Positions 16,788-26,218 of a stretch of DNA of 64,000 nt are shown in pieces. Positions within the stretch are counted from its first letter, which is position 1; the number at the start of each line of letters is the position of its first letter. Source of the DNA: Thermogemmatispora aurantia (GTDB lineage Bacteria > Chloroflexota > Ktedonobacteria > Ktedonobacterales > Ktedonobacteraceae); assembly GCF_008974285.1 (NCBI RefSeq), contig NZ_BKZV01000010.1, forward strand, positions 1 through 64,000, in the 5' to 3' direction. The notes beneath the pieces are model-generated. The model was not told the origin of the DNA. It was given only the letters and a program-made list of their open reading frames with translations, and did not search any database. The position numbers were made by a program, and so were the translations under genes.

Positions 16788-18353
16788 TCAGGCTGAGGCG
16801 CTGCTACCGCCGGCTGCATCGCTGGCAGGATTCACGTCCTCGGGCGAGCCGATAACCTCGGCCAGAATTTCCTCGTCGGAGACGTCTCGTCGCATGGTCG
16901 CCTGGCCGATAACGTAGATCACGGCCCCAGCCACCAGGGAGATGGCCGCGAAGCCTACCAGCGAGAGATCCCAGGCCAGGGTATTGATCAGCGTCGTCCA
17001 GGGCGAGATAAAGATGACGGCTACCCCGAAGGCACTGGCAATGCAGCCGATGACCGCGCACAGGTAGAAAACCCAATCTGGTGCCAGCTGAACGCGCTGG
17101 AAGCTCTCGCGGTACTTATAGCGGATATAAATCACATCAATGAAGAGGAAGACCATCGAGATGCACCAGATGATGGTGACCGCAGCCTGGAGAACATCGT
17201 AAACAACCGTTGACAGGTCAGAGGGCTTGAGCGCCTGGATAACGAAGGGGGCGATGATGAAGGTGATGACCGTCAGAACGCCCGAAATGATGCTCTGAAC
17301 CAGCACCGCCACCCAGGGCACACGGTTGCGGTTGACCTTGCTCATCATGGTGGGCAGGCGTCGGTCAAGGCCGGAGACGAAGAGCAGGCGCCCGAAGGAG
17401 TAGTTGTAGACGACGGTGTTAAAGAGAAAGAAACCAATGAAGATGAGGTTGACGATAGTGGCTAGCACGTTGCCCGCTGGGCCAAAGCCGTATTTGACCG
17501 CTGCTGCTACAACGGAGGGATTGCCCTGGCTCTGAATAGCCGGAGGGACGGCCATCATGACGCCGAAGGTGCCGAGCAGATAGGCCAGCATGACAACGAC
17601 CGAACCCCAGAGCAGGTAACGGGTGATGGCGCGTGTGTTCTGGATCTCTACCCCCATGTTAAGGGGGACCTCGATGCCGAGCAAGGCCAGAATCACCAGG
17701 CCGTAGAAGGTGTAGTTCGTGTTGTTGAGCTGCCAGTGAGCGGCGGAAAAATCGGCCTGGGCCGGATGGCCACTGAGGAGCCAGATCAGGCCAGCGAGAC
17801 CAACCAGCAGAATGGCGCCGCCATAGGCGACAAAGATGACGTTGACGAGGTTCTGTGTCACGCGGAAGCGCAGCACCGAGAGTACACAAGAAAGGGCAAT
17901 GACCAGGAGGATCACCAGACCTTGCTGCCAAGGCTCCGCTAGCAGGCTGAGACCGTACTGGCTGCCGAGCTGCTGAATAAGGGAAACAACGGCGTCGCCG
18001 GTGGCGATCATCACGAGTACGCCAGGCCACCAGGCGCAGAAGCCGGCGAAGAAGCCCATGAAGGCCCCGAAGGCGCGCGTAGTCCAGACATAGATCGATC
18101 CCTCACCGGGGAACATCAGGCCAAGCTGGCCAGTGACAATGGCACCGGGAATGAGAAAGGTCAGAAAGCCTAAGATCCAGTAAATAAAGGCCGCTGCCCC
18201 GGCTCCTGTGACAACGCTGGAGTTGCTGATGAAGAGGACGATGGCTACGAAAATCGCGACCATGTCGAAGGAGTTGAGAACCTTCGGAAGAATGCCGCCA
18301 GCGATACGCTCGGAGCGCAAGACTGTGCCGCTGTTCTCTGCTGCTGTCTCCAT
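16788..18353 (-). CDS. APC superfamily amino acid permease
   Basis: A 521-residue transporter of the amino acid/polyamine/organocation superfamily, with about 12-14 hydrophobic segments. The N-terminal VLNSFDMVAIFVAIVLFISN and the GEGSIYVWTTRAFGAFMGFF region (the unwound helix 1 and helix 3 equivalents) are typical. The substrate cannot be told. The open frame continues 152 codons further upstream, but that part is Arg/Pro/Ser-rich and lacks family character. The ATG at 18351-18353 has GGGAGG upstream and starts just before the first conserved segment, so it is preferred. The MerR regulator follows downstream. Confidence 0.88.
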   Translation of the reverse strand: METAAENSGTVLRSERIAGGILPKVLNSFDMVAIFVAIVLFISNSSVVTGAGAAAFIYWILGFLTFLIPGAIVTGQLGLMFPGEGSIYVWTTRAFGAFMGFFAGFCAWWPGVLVMIATGDAVVSLIQQLGSQYGLSLLAEPWQQGLVILLVIALSCVLSVLRFRVTQNLVNVIFVAYGGAILLVGLAGLIWLLSGHPAQADFSAAHWQLNNTNYTFYGLVILALLGIEVPLNMGVEIQNTRAITRYLLWGSVVVMLAYLLGTFGVMMAVPPAIQSQGNPSVVAAAVKYGFGPAGNVLATIVNLIFIGFFLFNTVVYNYSFGRLLFVSGLDRRLPTMMSKVNRNRVPWVAVLVQSIISGVLTVITFIIAPFVIQALKPSDLSTVVYDVLQAAVTIIWCISMVFLFIDVIYIRYKYRESFQRVQLAPDWVFYLCAVIGCIASAFGVAVIFISPWTTLINTLAWDLSLVGFAAISLVAGAVIYVIGQATMRRDVSDEEILAEVIGSPEDVNPASDAAGGSSASA

Positions 18354-18773
18354 AAGTGCTTGCCTCCCGGCTGAAAAGCTGGTCGCTCTCTCCGTTCGCC
18401 TGCTCCTCGGTGCTCCTCTGTTTGCCTGTGTGTGCCTTGCCTCCCTCTCTGCCTCTCTGCCTGCCGTCTGGACAGGGCTGGCAGGTGGGGCCTGGCTGCA
18501 GAGCAGAGGAAGGAGGAGAACGCTGGCGAAAGGCAGAGCGGCCCTGACAACGGTCGGTCGGTCAATCGGTCCTGCTTGCTTGAGAGAGGCTGTCGAGGGC
18601 GCCTGGCTTGGGTTGCCGTTGATTAGATTTGGGCGCAGGTTGGGCGCGGCGGGAAGGAGCAAAGCGCTGAGGTGCTGGCTGGCTTTACTCCTCCATTGGG
18701 GACGGGGCTCCCTCGCTTGCCTTCTTGCTTGGTGGGTCAGGTTGCCTGCTATGCGGCAGGGTTGTCTAGAGTG

Positions 18774-18819
18774 AAAAAAGATCCCCCCTTTCCCGTGGCT
18801 TCCTTTCACAACGGGAAGG
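18774..18819 (-). terminator. Possible intrinsic terminator after the acidic Tat-like protein gene
   Basis: On the minus strand a nine-pair stem (CCTTCCCGT with ACGGGAAAG, one G-U pair) with a 14-base loop is followed, after eight bases, by six T residues (plus-strand A run 18774-18779). The gap between stem and T run makes it less than ideal. Confidence 0.4.
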
Positions 18820-18892
18820 TGCGTCCCTGGCCTAACCAGACGTCAGCAATGGTCGGAGCCGTTTAGATGCCGGCACTGGCAGCGAAACGCTC

Positions 18893-18907
18893 TATACCTA
18901 GAGTATA
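18893..18907. repeat. TATAC-N5-GTATA palindrome (copy 1)
   Basis: TATACCTAGAGTATA, a near-perfect 15-base palindrome in the gap between two minus-strand genes. The same arms occur at 52077-52091 just upstream of the aminotransferase -10 box. Could be a shared operator or chance. Confidence 0.3.
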
Positions 18908-18933
18908 AACGATAGTTGATCCGTGCGCCAGGG

Positions 18934-20277
18934 TCAGCTTTTCTTGGTCGAAGCGGTGGGCGATGGAGAGGGAGTTGCTTGCTGGCTGCCGGCGTTGAGC
19001 TTAGCCTTCTCCTCGGCGAGCGTGCGCTGCACACCGCGCAGGTAGGTTTGAGCGCCGTCGAGGTCGGCGTCGGTAATGGCCTGCAGCTGTTTGGGCATCT
19101 GCTTCACCTGCGTTGACCAGCTCTCCAGCACGGTCTGCAAAGCCGCCAGCACCTGGTTATCCTGGCCGATATTCGCCAGCCACTGGCGTGCCTGCTTGAA
19201 GGCGCGCAGGGTGACATTCAAGAAATCGCCGGTGACGTTGGCTGCCAGGGTCAGGAGCGGGCTGACGAAGACGTTGTAGGCTGTGCGCAGCAGACGGGCA
19301 GCCGCAATGGCGGCATCCAGGGAGACGCCTTCAATGTTCTCCAGAGAGGAGATCAGCTCCTTGCGCACAGAGTCGGCGCCTGCCTGGAAACCGCGATTGA
19401 AGGCATCGGCCACCTGGCGCTCGATGTTGCTAGCGGTATTGCCGATAGTCTCGGGGATTTTAGGAGCCAGCTGCGAAGCGGCCACCACTGCCCCACCAGT
19501 AGCCGCCACGCCCAAACCGACCAACACGCGGCGCCGCGTAAGGATGCGCTTCTTGCGACGCGGCTTCTCCTCCTCGTAGTACTCCTCCTCTTCGGGAGGC
19601 AAGAACTCCTCTGGCTCTGGCTCGGCCAGTCGGCGCGTGGCCAGATGCCTGGTAGCTCGTCGCCTGACCGGCGGCAGCGGCTCGCTGTTGCTGAAGGCGC
19701 TCCCTTCCTCTTCGTCCTCTAGCAGCTCATTCTCGTAGCGACCAGCCGCGGCCATCGGTCTGCCGTAGCGCTCCTGGTTGTAGCTCTCCTCAAACTCTGG
19801 GGGAGCAAAGCCATACTGCTCCGCCTCGTCTTCGACCAGCGCTATGGCCTCGTCGCTCCATTCTTCGGCCTCTTCCTCCTCTGGCAACTGGCGGCGTGAA
19901 GGCAGGCGCGGGGAGCGCGGTCCAGCTGTGGCGTACAGCTCTCGGCTATAGAGCGTATGGCTTCGGTCCCGCACCGATGGCAGCAGCTCCTCCTCCGTCT
20001 CTGGGGGCGCGGTCAGGACCCCTTCGCTGTGTAGACTCATCTCCTCGCGTTTGCTCGCCAGAATGCTCTGGCGCATCAGCTGTCGTGTCCGGCGCAGATC
20101 AGGGCGTCGTGTTAGCAGAGAGCCAGAGGGGGTGCGGCTGCTGCTAGCGGAGGGCCAGCGCGTCTGCTCCGTCTGACCACGATAACTCTGCGACCTCAGA
20201 TCCTCGTAATCCTCCTGACTGTACTGGCGGCCCGGGCTTCTGCGGTATAGCCTTCTCTCCATACGCTCGTTTGTCAT
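18934..20277 (-). CDS. Acidic hypothetical protein with an internal Tat-like membrane segment
   Basis: A 447-residue protein of no recognised family. Residues 1-235 are very polar, rich in Arg early (MERRLYRRSPGRQYSQEDYE) and then Glu/Tyr-rich (for example PEEEEYYEEEKPRRKKR near 230-245). At about 246-270 comes RRRVLVGLGVAATGGAVVAAS: twin arginines before a moderately hydrophobic stretch, which resembles a Tat signal or a single membrane anchor, but in the middle of the protein. The C-terminal 180 residues are helical, with no conserved catalytic pattern, and end in a Pro/Ser/Thr tail. It may be a bitopic protein with a long acidic cytosolic part and a helical outside domain. Confidence 0.72.
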   Translation of the reverse strand: MTNERMERRLYRRSPGRQYSQEDYEDLRSQSYRGQTEQTRWPSASSSRTPSGSLLTRRPDLRRTRQLMRQSILASKREEMSLHSEGVLTAPPETEEELLPSVRDRSHTLYSRELYATAGPRSPRLPSRRQLPEEEEAEEWSDEAIALVEDEAEQYGFAPPEFEESYNQERYGRPMAAAGRYENELLEDEEEGSAFSNSEPLPPVRRRATRHLATRRLAEPEPEEFLPPEEEEYYEEEKPRRKKRILTRRRVLVGLGVAATGGAVVAASQLAPKIPETIGNTASNIERQVADAFNRGFQAGADSVRKELISSLENIEGVSLDAAIAAARLLRTAYNVFVSPLLTLAANVTGDFLNVTLRAFKQARQWLANIGQDNQVLAALQTVLESWSTQVKQMPKQLQAITDADLDGAQTYLRGVQRTLAEEKAKLNAGSQQATPSPSPTASTKKS

Positions 20278-20543
20278 GCATTCCTCCCAACACTGATCAG
20301 GCTGTTTGGTCGGCGGCGTAGTCTCCTTGCCAGCGTCGGTGGCCTGAGTAAGCGTTGAACACTGTGCGCTTTATACTCATTTTACCTCATCGAAGAGCAG
20401 TTCGTCTAGCACAGCGCGCTGTTCTACAGAGAAAAAACGCTCGCCAGATGACTCTTTAGCCCTCGCTCTCTCTGGGGCCGGTCGCGATCATGGCCTGTGG
20501 ATCTGATTATAGCTCAGGTCTCCTTTGATGTCAAACATTTGTT

Positions 20544-23500
20544 CTAGTTTCGCCGCGGCGGCTGAGGTCTCCGTCCCCGGCGTCGAAGAAGCAGGAAGGT
20601 GCCCAGAGCGAGGAGGACGCTACCGGTCAGGGCCAAGGCGCTGCCTAGCCGGCGTCTGGCCGCTGGTAAGGGAGGAGCAAAGAGGGCCGCTCGCTCTGGG
20701 TAGGGTCCCAGCCGTGCATTGGTCGGCAGGCGCAGAGCCAGTTGCAAGACTTCGGCCAGGTGCAGGGCGCGGCGTGGCGTGGTCTGGGCGATCTGCTCGC
20801 GGCAGCTGAAGCCGTCTGCGACGATCAGAGTTTCCGGGCGGGCCGTGCGCACGAGCGGCAGGAGTAGGCGCTCGCCGACCTCTCGGGAGAGGGTGGCGTG
20901 CTGTGCTTCGAAACCAAAGGCTCCGGCCATACCGCAGCAGCCGGCGTCGGGGATCTGTACCTGCAGGCCGAGCTTGCTCAGCAGGGTGCGCTCGGCGGCA
21001 ACGTTCATCAAAGCCCGCTGGTGGCAATGGGGTTGCAGCAGGACCTGGCCCTCCAGGCGCGGCCAGTGGTAGTCGCGGGCATGCTGCTCTAGAAATTCGC
21101 CTAGCAGAAGGACGCGTTCTTTGAGCTGCTGCGCCTCTGGACGCTCGGGGAAGAGGTTGGGCAGCTCATCGCGGAAGACGGAGACACAGCCTGGCTCCAG
21201 CCCAACAATGGGGATATCCTGATCCAGATAGGGGCGCAGCACGGCCATCAGCTGGCCTAGCTGCCGTTTGGCAGTAGCGAGCATGCCATAGTCGTAGAGG
21301 GGACGCCCACAGCACAGGGCAACTGGTGGTAGCTCAACCTGGAAGCCGAGTGCTTCGAGCACCTCGACCGCAGCACGCGCCGTTTCTGGGTGAAAGTAAT
21401 TGTTGAAGGTGTCGGGCCAGAGGAGGACCCGCGGGCGCTGGCTCTGACGCAGTGGTTGCGGGCGGCTCTGGAACCAGCTACGAAAGCTGAGTGGAGCCAG
21501 ACGAGGCAGGCGGCGCTCGGCAGCGATCCCGCCAGCCCACTTGAGCAACTGGCTCAGCAGCGGAGCCTGCGTCAGCAGGTTCACCAGTTCGGGGGTATGT
21601 GCTCCCAGGGCTGCCCAACGATGAATGAGGCCGAAGAGATAGGCGCTACGCGGTCGCAGGCGGCCTGCATAATAATGCGCCAGAAATTCGGCTTTGTAGG
21701 TAGCCATGTCTACATTGACGGGACATTCGCTTTTGCAACCTTTGCAGGCCAGGCAAAGGTCGAGGGCCTGGCGCACTTCTTCGGAGCGCCAGCCGCCGCG
21801 CAAAGGGTTGCCGTAGAGCATCTCGAAGAGCAGTCGAGCTCGTCCGCGGGTGGAATGGGCTTCTTCGCGCGTGACCATGTAGCTCGGGCACATCAGGCCG
21901 CCATCGGTGCGGCGGCATTTGCCGACGCCGACGCAGCGCATGACTGCATGGGCAAAGTTGCCGTCGTCGGCGGGGAAGCGAAAGTAGGTGGCGGCGGGAC
22001 GTGGCAGCGGCAGCGCATGGCGCAGGTCTTCGTCGAGCCGGTAGGGGTTGACAACTTTGCCAGGGTTCATGCGTCCAGCAGGGTCCCAGATCGCCTTGAA
22101 CTCGCGGAAAGCTTCTAGCAGTTCTGGCCCAAACATTTTGGGCAGCAATTCGGCCCGGGCCTGACCATCACCATGCTCTCCGGAGAGCGAGCCGCCATAG
22201 CGCACGACAAGATCGGCGGCCTCTTCCATGAAGGCGCGGAACTGGCGAATGCCCTCCTGACTCTCTAGATCGAAGCTGGCGCGCATATGGACGCAGCCTT
22301 CTCCGCAATGTCCATAAAAGTTTGCCTGGTAGCCATAGCGGTCGAGCAGCGCGCGCAGCTCACGCAGGTAGGCACCGAGACGGCTGGGATGGACAGCGGA
22401 GTCTTCCCAGCCTTCCCATTTGAGGGGCTGGCCGGGAACAAAGGTGGAGGCGCCAAGGGCTGATTCTCGTACCTCCCATAGGGCCCGTGCTTCGTCCTGG
22501 CTGCTGCAAAGGCGCATCTGTGGCGGGGTACTGCTCCGCTGCAGGTGGGCCATCAGAACCCGGGCCTGCTCTTCAGCCTCTGCGCGGGTTTGACCACCGA
22601 ATTCGAGCAGCAGCCAGCCGCCTCCTTCAGGTAATAGATGCAGGTGCTCAAGATTGAGACCTTTGCGACGGCTGTCGGAGACAAGGCCCTTGTCGAGACC
22701 TTCGAGGGCGATAGGCCGAAATTCAAGCAGGGCGGGCACTTCGTCGCAGGCGCGGAAGAAATCGGGATAGCCAAGGACGAGCAAGACTCGCTCCGGGGGA
22801 CTGGGCACAAGGCGTACGGTGGCCTCCAGTACGGTGACGCAGGTGCTTTCGCTGCCGACGAGGGCCCGGGCGACATGAAAGCCATTCTCCGGGAGCAATT
22901 GGTCGAGGTTGTAGCCGGAGACGCGGCGCGGGATGGCCGGGTAGCGCTGGCGAATGAGGTCAGCGTAGCGGTCGCGCAGGGCTTTGAGGCGGGCATATAT
23001 CTCGCCACGGCGTCCTCCGGCGGCGATGATCTGGGCCAGCTCTTCTTCGCTGGTGGCACCTACGCGCAGGCGTAGGCCGTCGTAGGTCAGGATTTCCAGC
23101 TCTTCGATGTTGTCGACCGTTTTGCCGCCCATAAGCGAATGGGTGCCGCAGGAGTTATTGCCGATCATGCCGCCCAGGGTACAGCGGTTATGCGTCGAGG
23201 GATCGGGGGCAAAAGTCAGGTGGTGTTGCTCGGCGGCCCGGCGCAAGTCGTCCAGTACTACCCCCGGCTCAACGCGCGCCAGACGCTGCCCGGGGTCAAG
23301 GCTGAGAATGTGCTGCATGTGACGCGACAGGTCGAGCACGACAGCAATGTTACAGGTCTGGCCAGCGGTGCTGGTGCCGCCGCCGCGTGCCAGAATGGGG
23401 ACATCGTAGGCGCGACAGACGGCGATAGCGGCGCAGACGTCGTCGCCGTCGTGTGGAAGCACGACGCCTAGTGGTACCTGGCGGTAGTTAGAGGCGTCGG

Positions 23501-23636
23501 TCGAGTACATGGCGCGGCTGCCGGCGTCAAAGCGCACTTCGCCGCGTACCTGGGCGCGCAGGGCGCTTGCCAGCTCATGAAGCCTGCGCGAGCTGATTAA
23601 CTCTTTCCGCGGTGGCTGCTGCTGAACATGCTCCAC
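20544..23636 (-). CDS. FAD-linked oxidase and 4Fe-4S reductase fusion, D-lactate/2-hydroxyacid dehydrogenase type
   Basis: A 1030-residue fusion of a GlcD-like flavoprotein and a GlpC-like Fe-S protein, the layout of quinone-linked D-lactate or 2-hydroxyglutarate dehydrogenases. The FAD (PCMH) domain has ILARGGGTSTAGQ (82-93) and GGMIGNNSCGTHS. The oxidase C-terminal domain shows HCGEGCVHMR and GSLSGEHGDGQAR. Fe-S ligands lie at about 565-580 (CVGVGKCRRTDGGLMCP) and 629-640 (CLACKGCKSECP). Two cysteine-rich CCG motifs follow at about 775 and 897. The final 30 residues form one hydrophobic helix plus a basic tail, a likely membrane anchor. Start is GTG. Substrate is inferred only from family. 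Confidence 0.88.
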   Translation of the reverse strand: MEHVQQQPPRKELISSRRLHELASALRAQVRGEVRFDAGSRAMYSTDASNYRQVPLGVVLPHDGDDVCAAIAVCRAYDVPILARGGGTSTAGQTCNIAVVLDLSRHMQHILSLDPGQRLARVEPGVVLDDLRRAAEQHHLTFAPDPSTHNRCTLGGMIGNNSCGTHSLMGGKTVDNIEELEILTYDGLRLRVGATSEEELAQIIAAGGRRGEIYARLKALRDRYADLIRQRYPAIPRRVSGYNLDQLLPENGFHVARALVGSESTCVTVLEATVRLVPSPPERVLLVLGYPDFFRACDEVPALLEFRPIALEGLDKGLVSDSRRKGLNLEHLHLLPEGGGWLLLEFGGQTRAEAEEQARVLMAHLQRSSTPPQMRLCSSQDEARALWEVRESALGASTFVPGQPLKWEGWEDSAVHPSRLGAYLRELRALLDRYGYQANFYGHCGEGCVHMRASFDLESQEGIRQFRAFMEEAADLVVRYGGSLSGEHGDGQARAELLPKMFGPELLEAFREFKAIWDPAGRMNPGKVVNPYRLDEDLRHALPLPRPAATYFRFPADDGNFAHAVMRCVGVGKCRRTDGGLMCPSYMVTREEAHSTRGRARLLFEMLYGNPLRGGWRSEEVRQALDLCLACKGCKSECPVNVDMATYKAEFLAHYYAGRLRPRSAYLFGLIHRWAALGAHTPELVNLLTQAPLLSQLLKWAGGIAAERRLPRLAPLSFRSWFQSRPQPLRQSQRPRVLLWPDTFNNYFHPETARAAVEVLEALGFQVELPPVALCCGRPLYDYGMLATAKRQLGQLMAVLRPYLDQDIPIVGLEPGCVSVFRDELPNLFPERPEAQQLKERVLLLGEFLEQHARDYHWPRLEGQVLLQPHCHQRALMNVAAERTLLSKLGLQVQIPDAGCCGMAGAFGFEAQHATLSREVGERLLLPLVRTARPETLIVADGFSCREQIAQTTPRRALHLAEVLQLALRLPTNARLGPYPERAALFAPPLPAARRRLGSALALTGSVLLALGTFLLLRRRGRRPQPPRRN

Positions 23637-23819
23637 AGGTTGATCTTCCGTCCTTCCTGGTCCTGGTGGTGCCGGGCCTGAATGCGGGTCGAGGTCAGCA
23701 AGATGAATTGCCGGCCCGGCCTGATCAAAGCCCAGGCGCAGAATGGGTCAGAGCGCGTGCGGTTGCTCATTGTTGCGAGGACAGCGACAGACACAGACGA
23801 AAGGCCGCTTCCATGCGGC

Positions 23820-24770
23820 TCAGAGCAGGCGCGCCAGCCGTTCCAGGAAGAAAGTGGTGAAGCCGGTGACGTCGACGGCGGTGGCCGCCAGGACGTTGGC
23901 CGGCGGGGTCTCGGGACGGCGACGAAACCAGGCCACAGTGGCCCCTGGGGTCTGATGGCCGCTCAGCTCGACGTCAATGTAGACCGATTCCCACTGAAGC
24001 ATTTCGGGATGGAAGGCAGCGGCCAGCGCCAGTGGATCGTGCAGGTGAAAGCGATCGTAAGCGGCGCGTGGGGCGAAGTTCTCAAAGTAGTGGGCGAGCA
24101 TAGCGTCGATACAGCGCCCGATGCGACTCTCGGGCCGGCACAGAGGTGCGAACTGCGTGCGGGTCAGGCCGACCTGCTGGGTGGTGTCGAGACTGACGAG
24201 GCGCAGCGGCCAGCCGGCGTGGAAGACGATGTGGGCAGCCTCGGGGTCGGCGTAAATATTGAACTCGGCGGCTGGGGTAATGTTGCCAGGGACGCGCAAG
24301 GCTCCGCCCATAATAACCACTTCGCGCACCTGCTGGGCAATCTCTGGGACCAGCCTGACGGCCAGGGCCAGATTGGTAAGCGGCCCTACGGCGACCAGGG
24401 TGAGGGCCCCCGGCGCAGCTTTGATACGCTCACAGAGGAAGACGGCGGCAGGCTGCAAGACAGGGGCTGAGGTCGGCTCTGCCAGCTCGGCCCGTCCCAG
24501 ACCGTGTTGACCATGCACCTCGGCAGCGTGAATCGGCTCGCGCACAAGTGGACGCGCTGCCCCTGCGGCGACAGGGATGTCCTCACGCCCAGCCAGGGCC
24601 AGTAAGGCCAGCGCGTTGCGCGTAGTGTCTTCCAGCGGAACATTGCCACTGACGGTGGTGACGCCTTCCAGGCTGACCTCGGGCGAAGCGAGGGCCAGCA
24701 GGAGGGCCAGGGCGTCGTCAATGCCTGGATCAGTGTCGAGGATGAGATGCAGCGGCTGCTTGCTTGACAT
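23820..24770 (-). CDS. Inosine-uridine preferring nucleoside hydrolase family protein
   Basis: A 316-residue member of the Ca-dependent nucleoside hydrolases, which cut the N-glycosidic bond of ribonucleosides for salvage. The metal-binding signature LILDTDPGIDDALALLLAL begins at residue 9, and later blocks VAVGPLTNLALAV, EVVIMGGALRVPGNITPAAEFN and HLHDPLALAAA carry the remaining metal and ribose ligands (the Asn/Glu and the C-terminal His-Asp). ATG at 24768-24770 is chosen since AAGGGAGA precedes it and the signature starts at once; a frame reaching 24830 has no family support. It lies upstream of the FAD/Fe-S gene on the same strand. Confidence 0.9.
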   Translation of the reverse strand: MSSKQPLHLILDTDPGIDDALALLLALASPEVSLEGVTTVSGNVPLEDTTRNALALLALAGREDIPVAAGAARPLVREPIHAAEVHGQHGLGRAELAEPTSAPVLQPAAVFLCERIKAAPGALTLVAVGPLTNLALAVRLVPEIAQQVREVVIMGGALRVPGNITPAAEFNIYADPEAAHIVFHAGWPLRLVSLDTTQQVGLTRTQFAPLCRPESRIGRCIDAMLAHYFENFAPRAAYDRFHLHDPLALAAAFHPEMLQWESVYIDVELSGHQTPGATVAWFRRRPETPPANVLAATAVDVTGFTTFFLERLARLL

Positions 24771-25233
24771 GGATTCTCCCTTGTTGTCTGACCTGGCTGG
24801 CTGCCCGGCTGCTGCCCTTCCTGGGGACAACAGCCGGGAGGGTGAGTGAGTAGCCTGGCTGTGTCTGTCGGCTCCCGCTCTTTTTCTTTGTCTATCTTGT
24901 AGGTAGCATATCCCTGATCAGGGGCCAGGGTCAAGGCCCTCCTGCCTTCTGGTCTGGGTAGGATGGGGAGAAGCTCGCTCTGCGCTGCCGGGAGCCAGTT
25001 CCGTCCCTCCCCTCCCGGTTTTCTTCAGGGCCTCAGTTGAGAAGATAGGAGAGTGTCCATAGAGGAAGATCTATGCTAGAATATAGAGGAGAAGGGTGAG
25101 ATACTTTTCTCCAGGAAAGAGTGGCCTCAGTCATCTTTCCAGATCCTGATTAAGAAAAGGGTCTCGCCGGAGCAGGATAGCAATGTCTGTCTATTCGGTG
25201 AGAGAGCGCCAAAGAGGGTAGAAAGGAACTTGT
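24771..25233. other. Intergenic region between nucleoside hydrolase and DUF4352 genes
   Basis: About 460 bases between divergent genes. It holds a candidate promoter for the plus-strand gene near 25054-25082 and, presumably, an unlocated one for the hydrolase. No coding sequence or recognised RNA is seen. Confidence 0.5.
25054..25082 (+). promoter_or_regulatory. Putative extended -10 promoter of the DUF4352 gene
   Basis: TGTCCA (25054-25059), 17 bases, TAGAAT (25077-25082) preceded by TGC, forming an extended -10. Transcription would start near 25089. Confidence 0.4.
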
Positions 25234-26169
25234 ATGCAGCCGTATCCTCCTCCTGATCAGACGCCGCCTGGGGGTGGCTCTGCTCCGCCGCCGTCGGCGG
25301 GCCAGACGCCTCCACCTGGAAGCTCGCCTTCGCTGCCTGGTTATGAGCAGTGGGCCCGGCCAGATCCGTATACGCCGATGTCTGGTGCTCCCGGCATTGT
25401 GCCCGCCTCGCCACTGACACCACCGCCACCACCCGGCTCTGGGCAAACACTCTGGCCAACGGTCCCGACAGCGGGCGTGCCAGTGATCCAGACGCCTCCT
25501 TCCGCGGCTCAGGCTTCGCGCCGCAACCTGACCTGGCTCTGGATCATTGCTCTGGTCGTGGTTTTTCTGGCTGGCCTGGGGCTGGGAGATGTTATCGGTA
25601 CGCTGACAGCAGCCCCCAAGGCGAGCAGCACGACGAATCGCTCCGCCCCATCGGCGTCGACGACAGTCGGTAACACCAGCACGACTGCGACCGTTGCTAC
25701 TGGTAATACTACGACGGGGTCCTCGCCAACAGCTACGCCGGTCTCTTCGTCCTCATCTTCAACATCGAGTAGCAGCGGGAGCGTTCATCATAAGGTGGGC
25801 GAGGCGGTCAACTTTAATAACACCTGGCAGATCACCTTAAACTCTGTCCAGACCTCGCCGGGTCAGGGCTTCGATCAGCCCAAGGCCGGTGATCAATACC
25901 TGCTGCTCGACGTCACGCTGCTGAATGTTTCGAATGATGAGCAGGAGGTGGCAGCAGACTTCAATTTCACGCTGCGTGATACCGAGGGACGCGAGATTCA
26001 GATGGCTTTTGTGGGTTTTGTCAGCCCACCTCCGACAGGAAAAGTGGAGCCGCAGCAGAAGATTCGCGGGACCCTGGCCTATGAGGTCCCGCAAAGTCAG
26101 CACGATTTTGTCCTCTCCTTCTCAGATATCATGCAGAGTGGCCAGCTCTTCTGGGACATCCATGTCTGA
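25234..26169 (+). CDS. Proline-rich membrane-anchored DUF4352 protein
   Basis: A 311-residue protein in three parts. Residues 1-95 are Pro/Gly/Ser-rich (many PPP and TPP runs) and presumably cytosolic and disordered. Residues 101-119 (WLWIIALVVVFLAGLGLGD) form one membrane segment. After a Ser/Thr-rich linker, residues about 188-311 form a DUF4352-type immunoglobulin-like beta-sandwich, recognisable from KPKAGDQYLLLDVTLLN-like spacing (here PKAGDQYLLLDVTLLNVSN), DFNFTLRDTEG and the VEPQQKIRGTLAYEVP edge. Such domains are found on the outside of the membrane; the role is unknown. AAAGGAA precedes the ATG. It converges on the flavin-binding gene with 49 bases between. Confidence 0.82.
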   Translation: MQPYPPPDQTPPGGGSAPPPSAGQTPPPGSSPSLPGYEQWARPDPYTPMSGAPGIVPASPLTPPPPPGSGQTLWPTVPTAGVPVIQTPPSAAQASRRNLTWLWIIALVVVFLAGLGLGDVIGTLTAAPKASSTTNRSAPSASTTVGNTSTTATVATGNTTTGSSPTATPVSSSSSSTSSSSGSVHHKVGEAVNFNNTWQITLNSVQTSPGQGFDQPKAGDQYLLLDVTLLNVSNDEQEVAADFNFTLRDTEGREIQMAFVGFVSPPPTGKVEPQQKIRGTLAYEVPQSQHDFVLSFSDIMQSGQLFWDIHV

Positions 26170-26218
26170 TCGCAGAGCAGGAAAGGAATGTTCTATCGGA
26201 CGGCCAGCTGATGCAGCG

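Larger units (their letters stand above)
18354..18933 (-). other. Long leader/intergenic region upstream of the APC permease
   Basis: About 580 bases. On the plus strand 18380-18480 is a C/T-rich tract, so the permease leader RNA would be G/A-rich. The region also holds a probable terminator (18776-18819) of the upstream gene and a TATAC/GTATA palindrome at 18893-18907. No protein gene is supported. No riboswitch fold was recognised. Confidence 0.5.

Noticed and set aside
18354..18809. N-terminal extension of the APC permease (152 codons)
   Set aside because: The extension is low-complexity and precedes a good ribosome binding site and the family's normal N terminus.
20719..23471. Several plus-strand open frames of 110-240 codons opposite the FAD/Fe-S gene
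   Set aside because: They are antisense shadows with no recognised domains and no ribosome binding sites.
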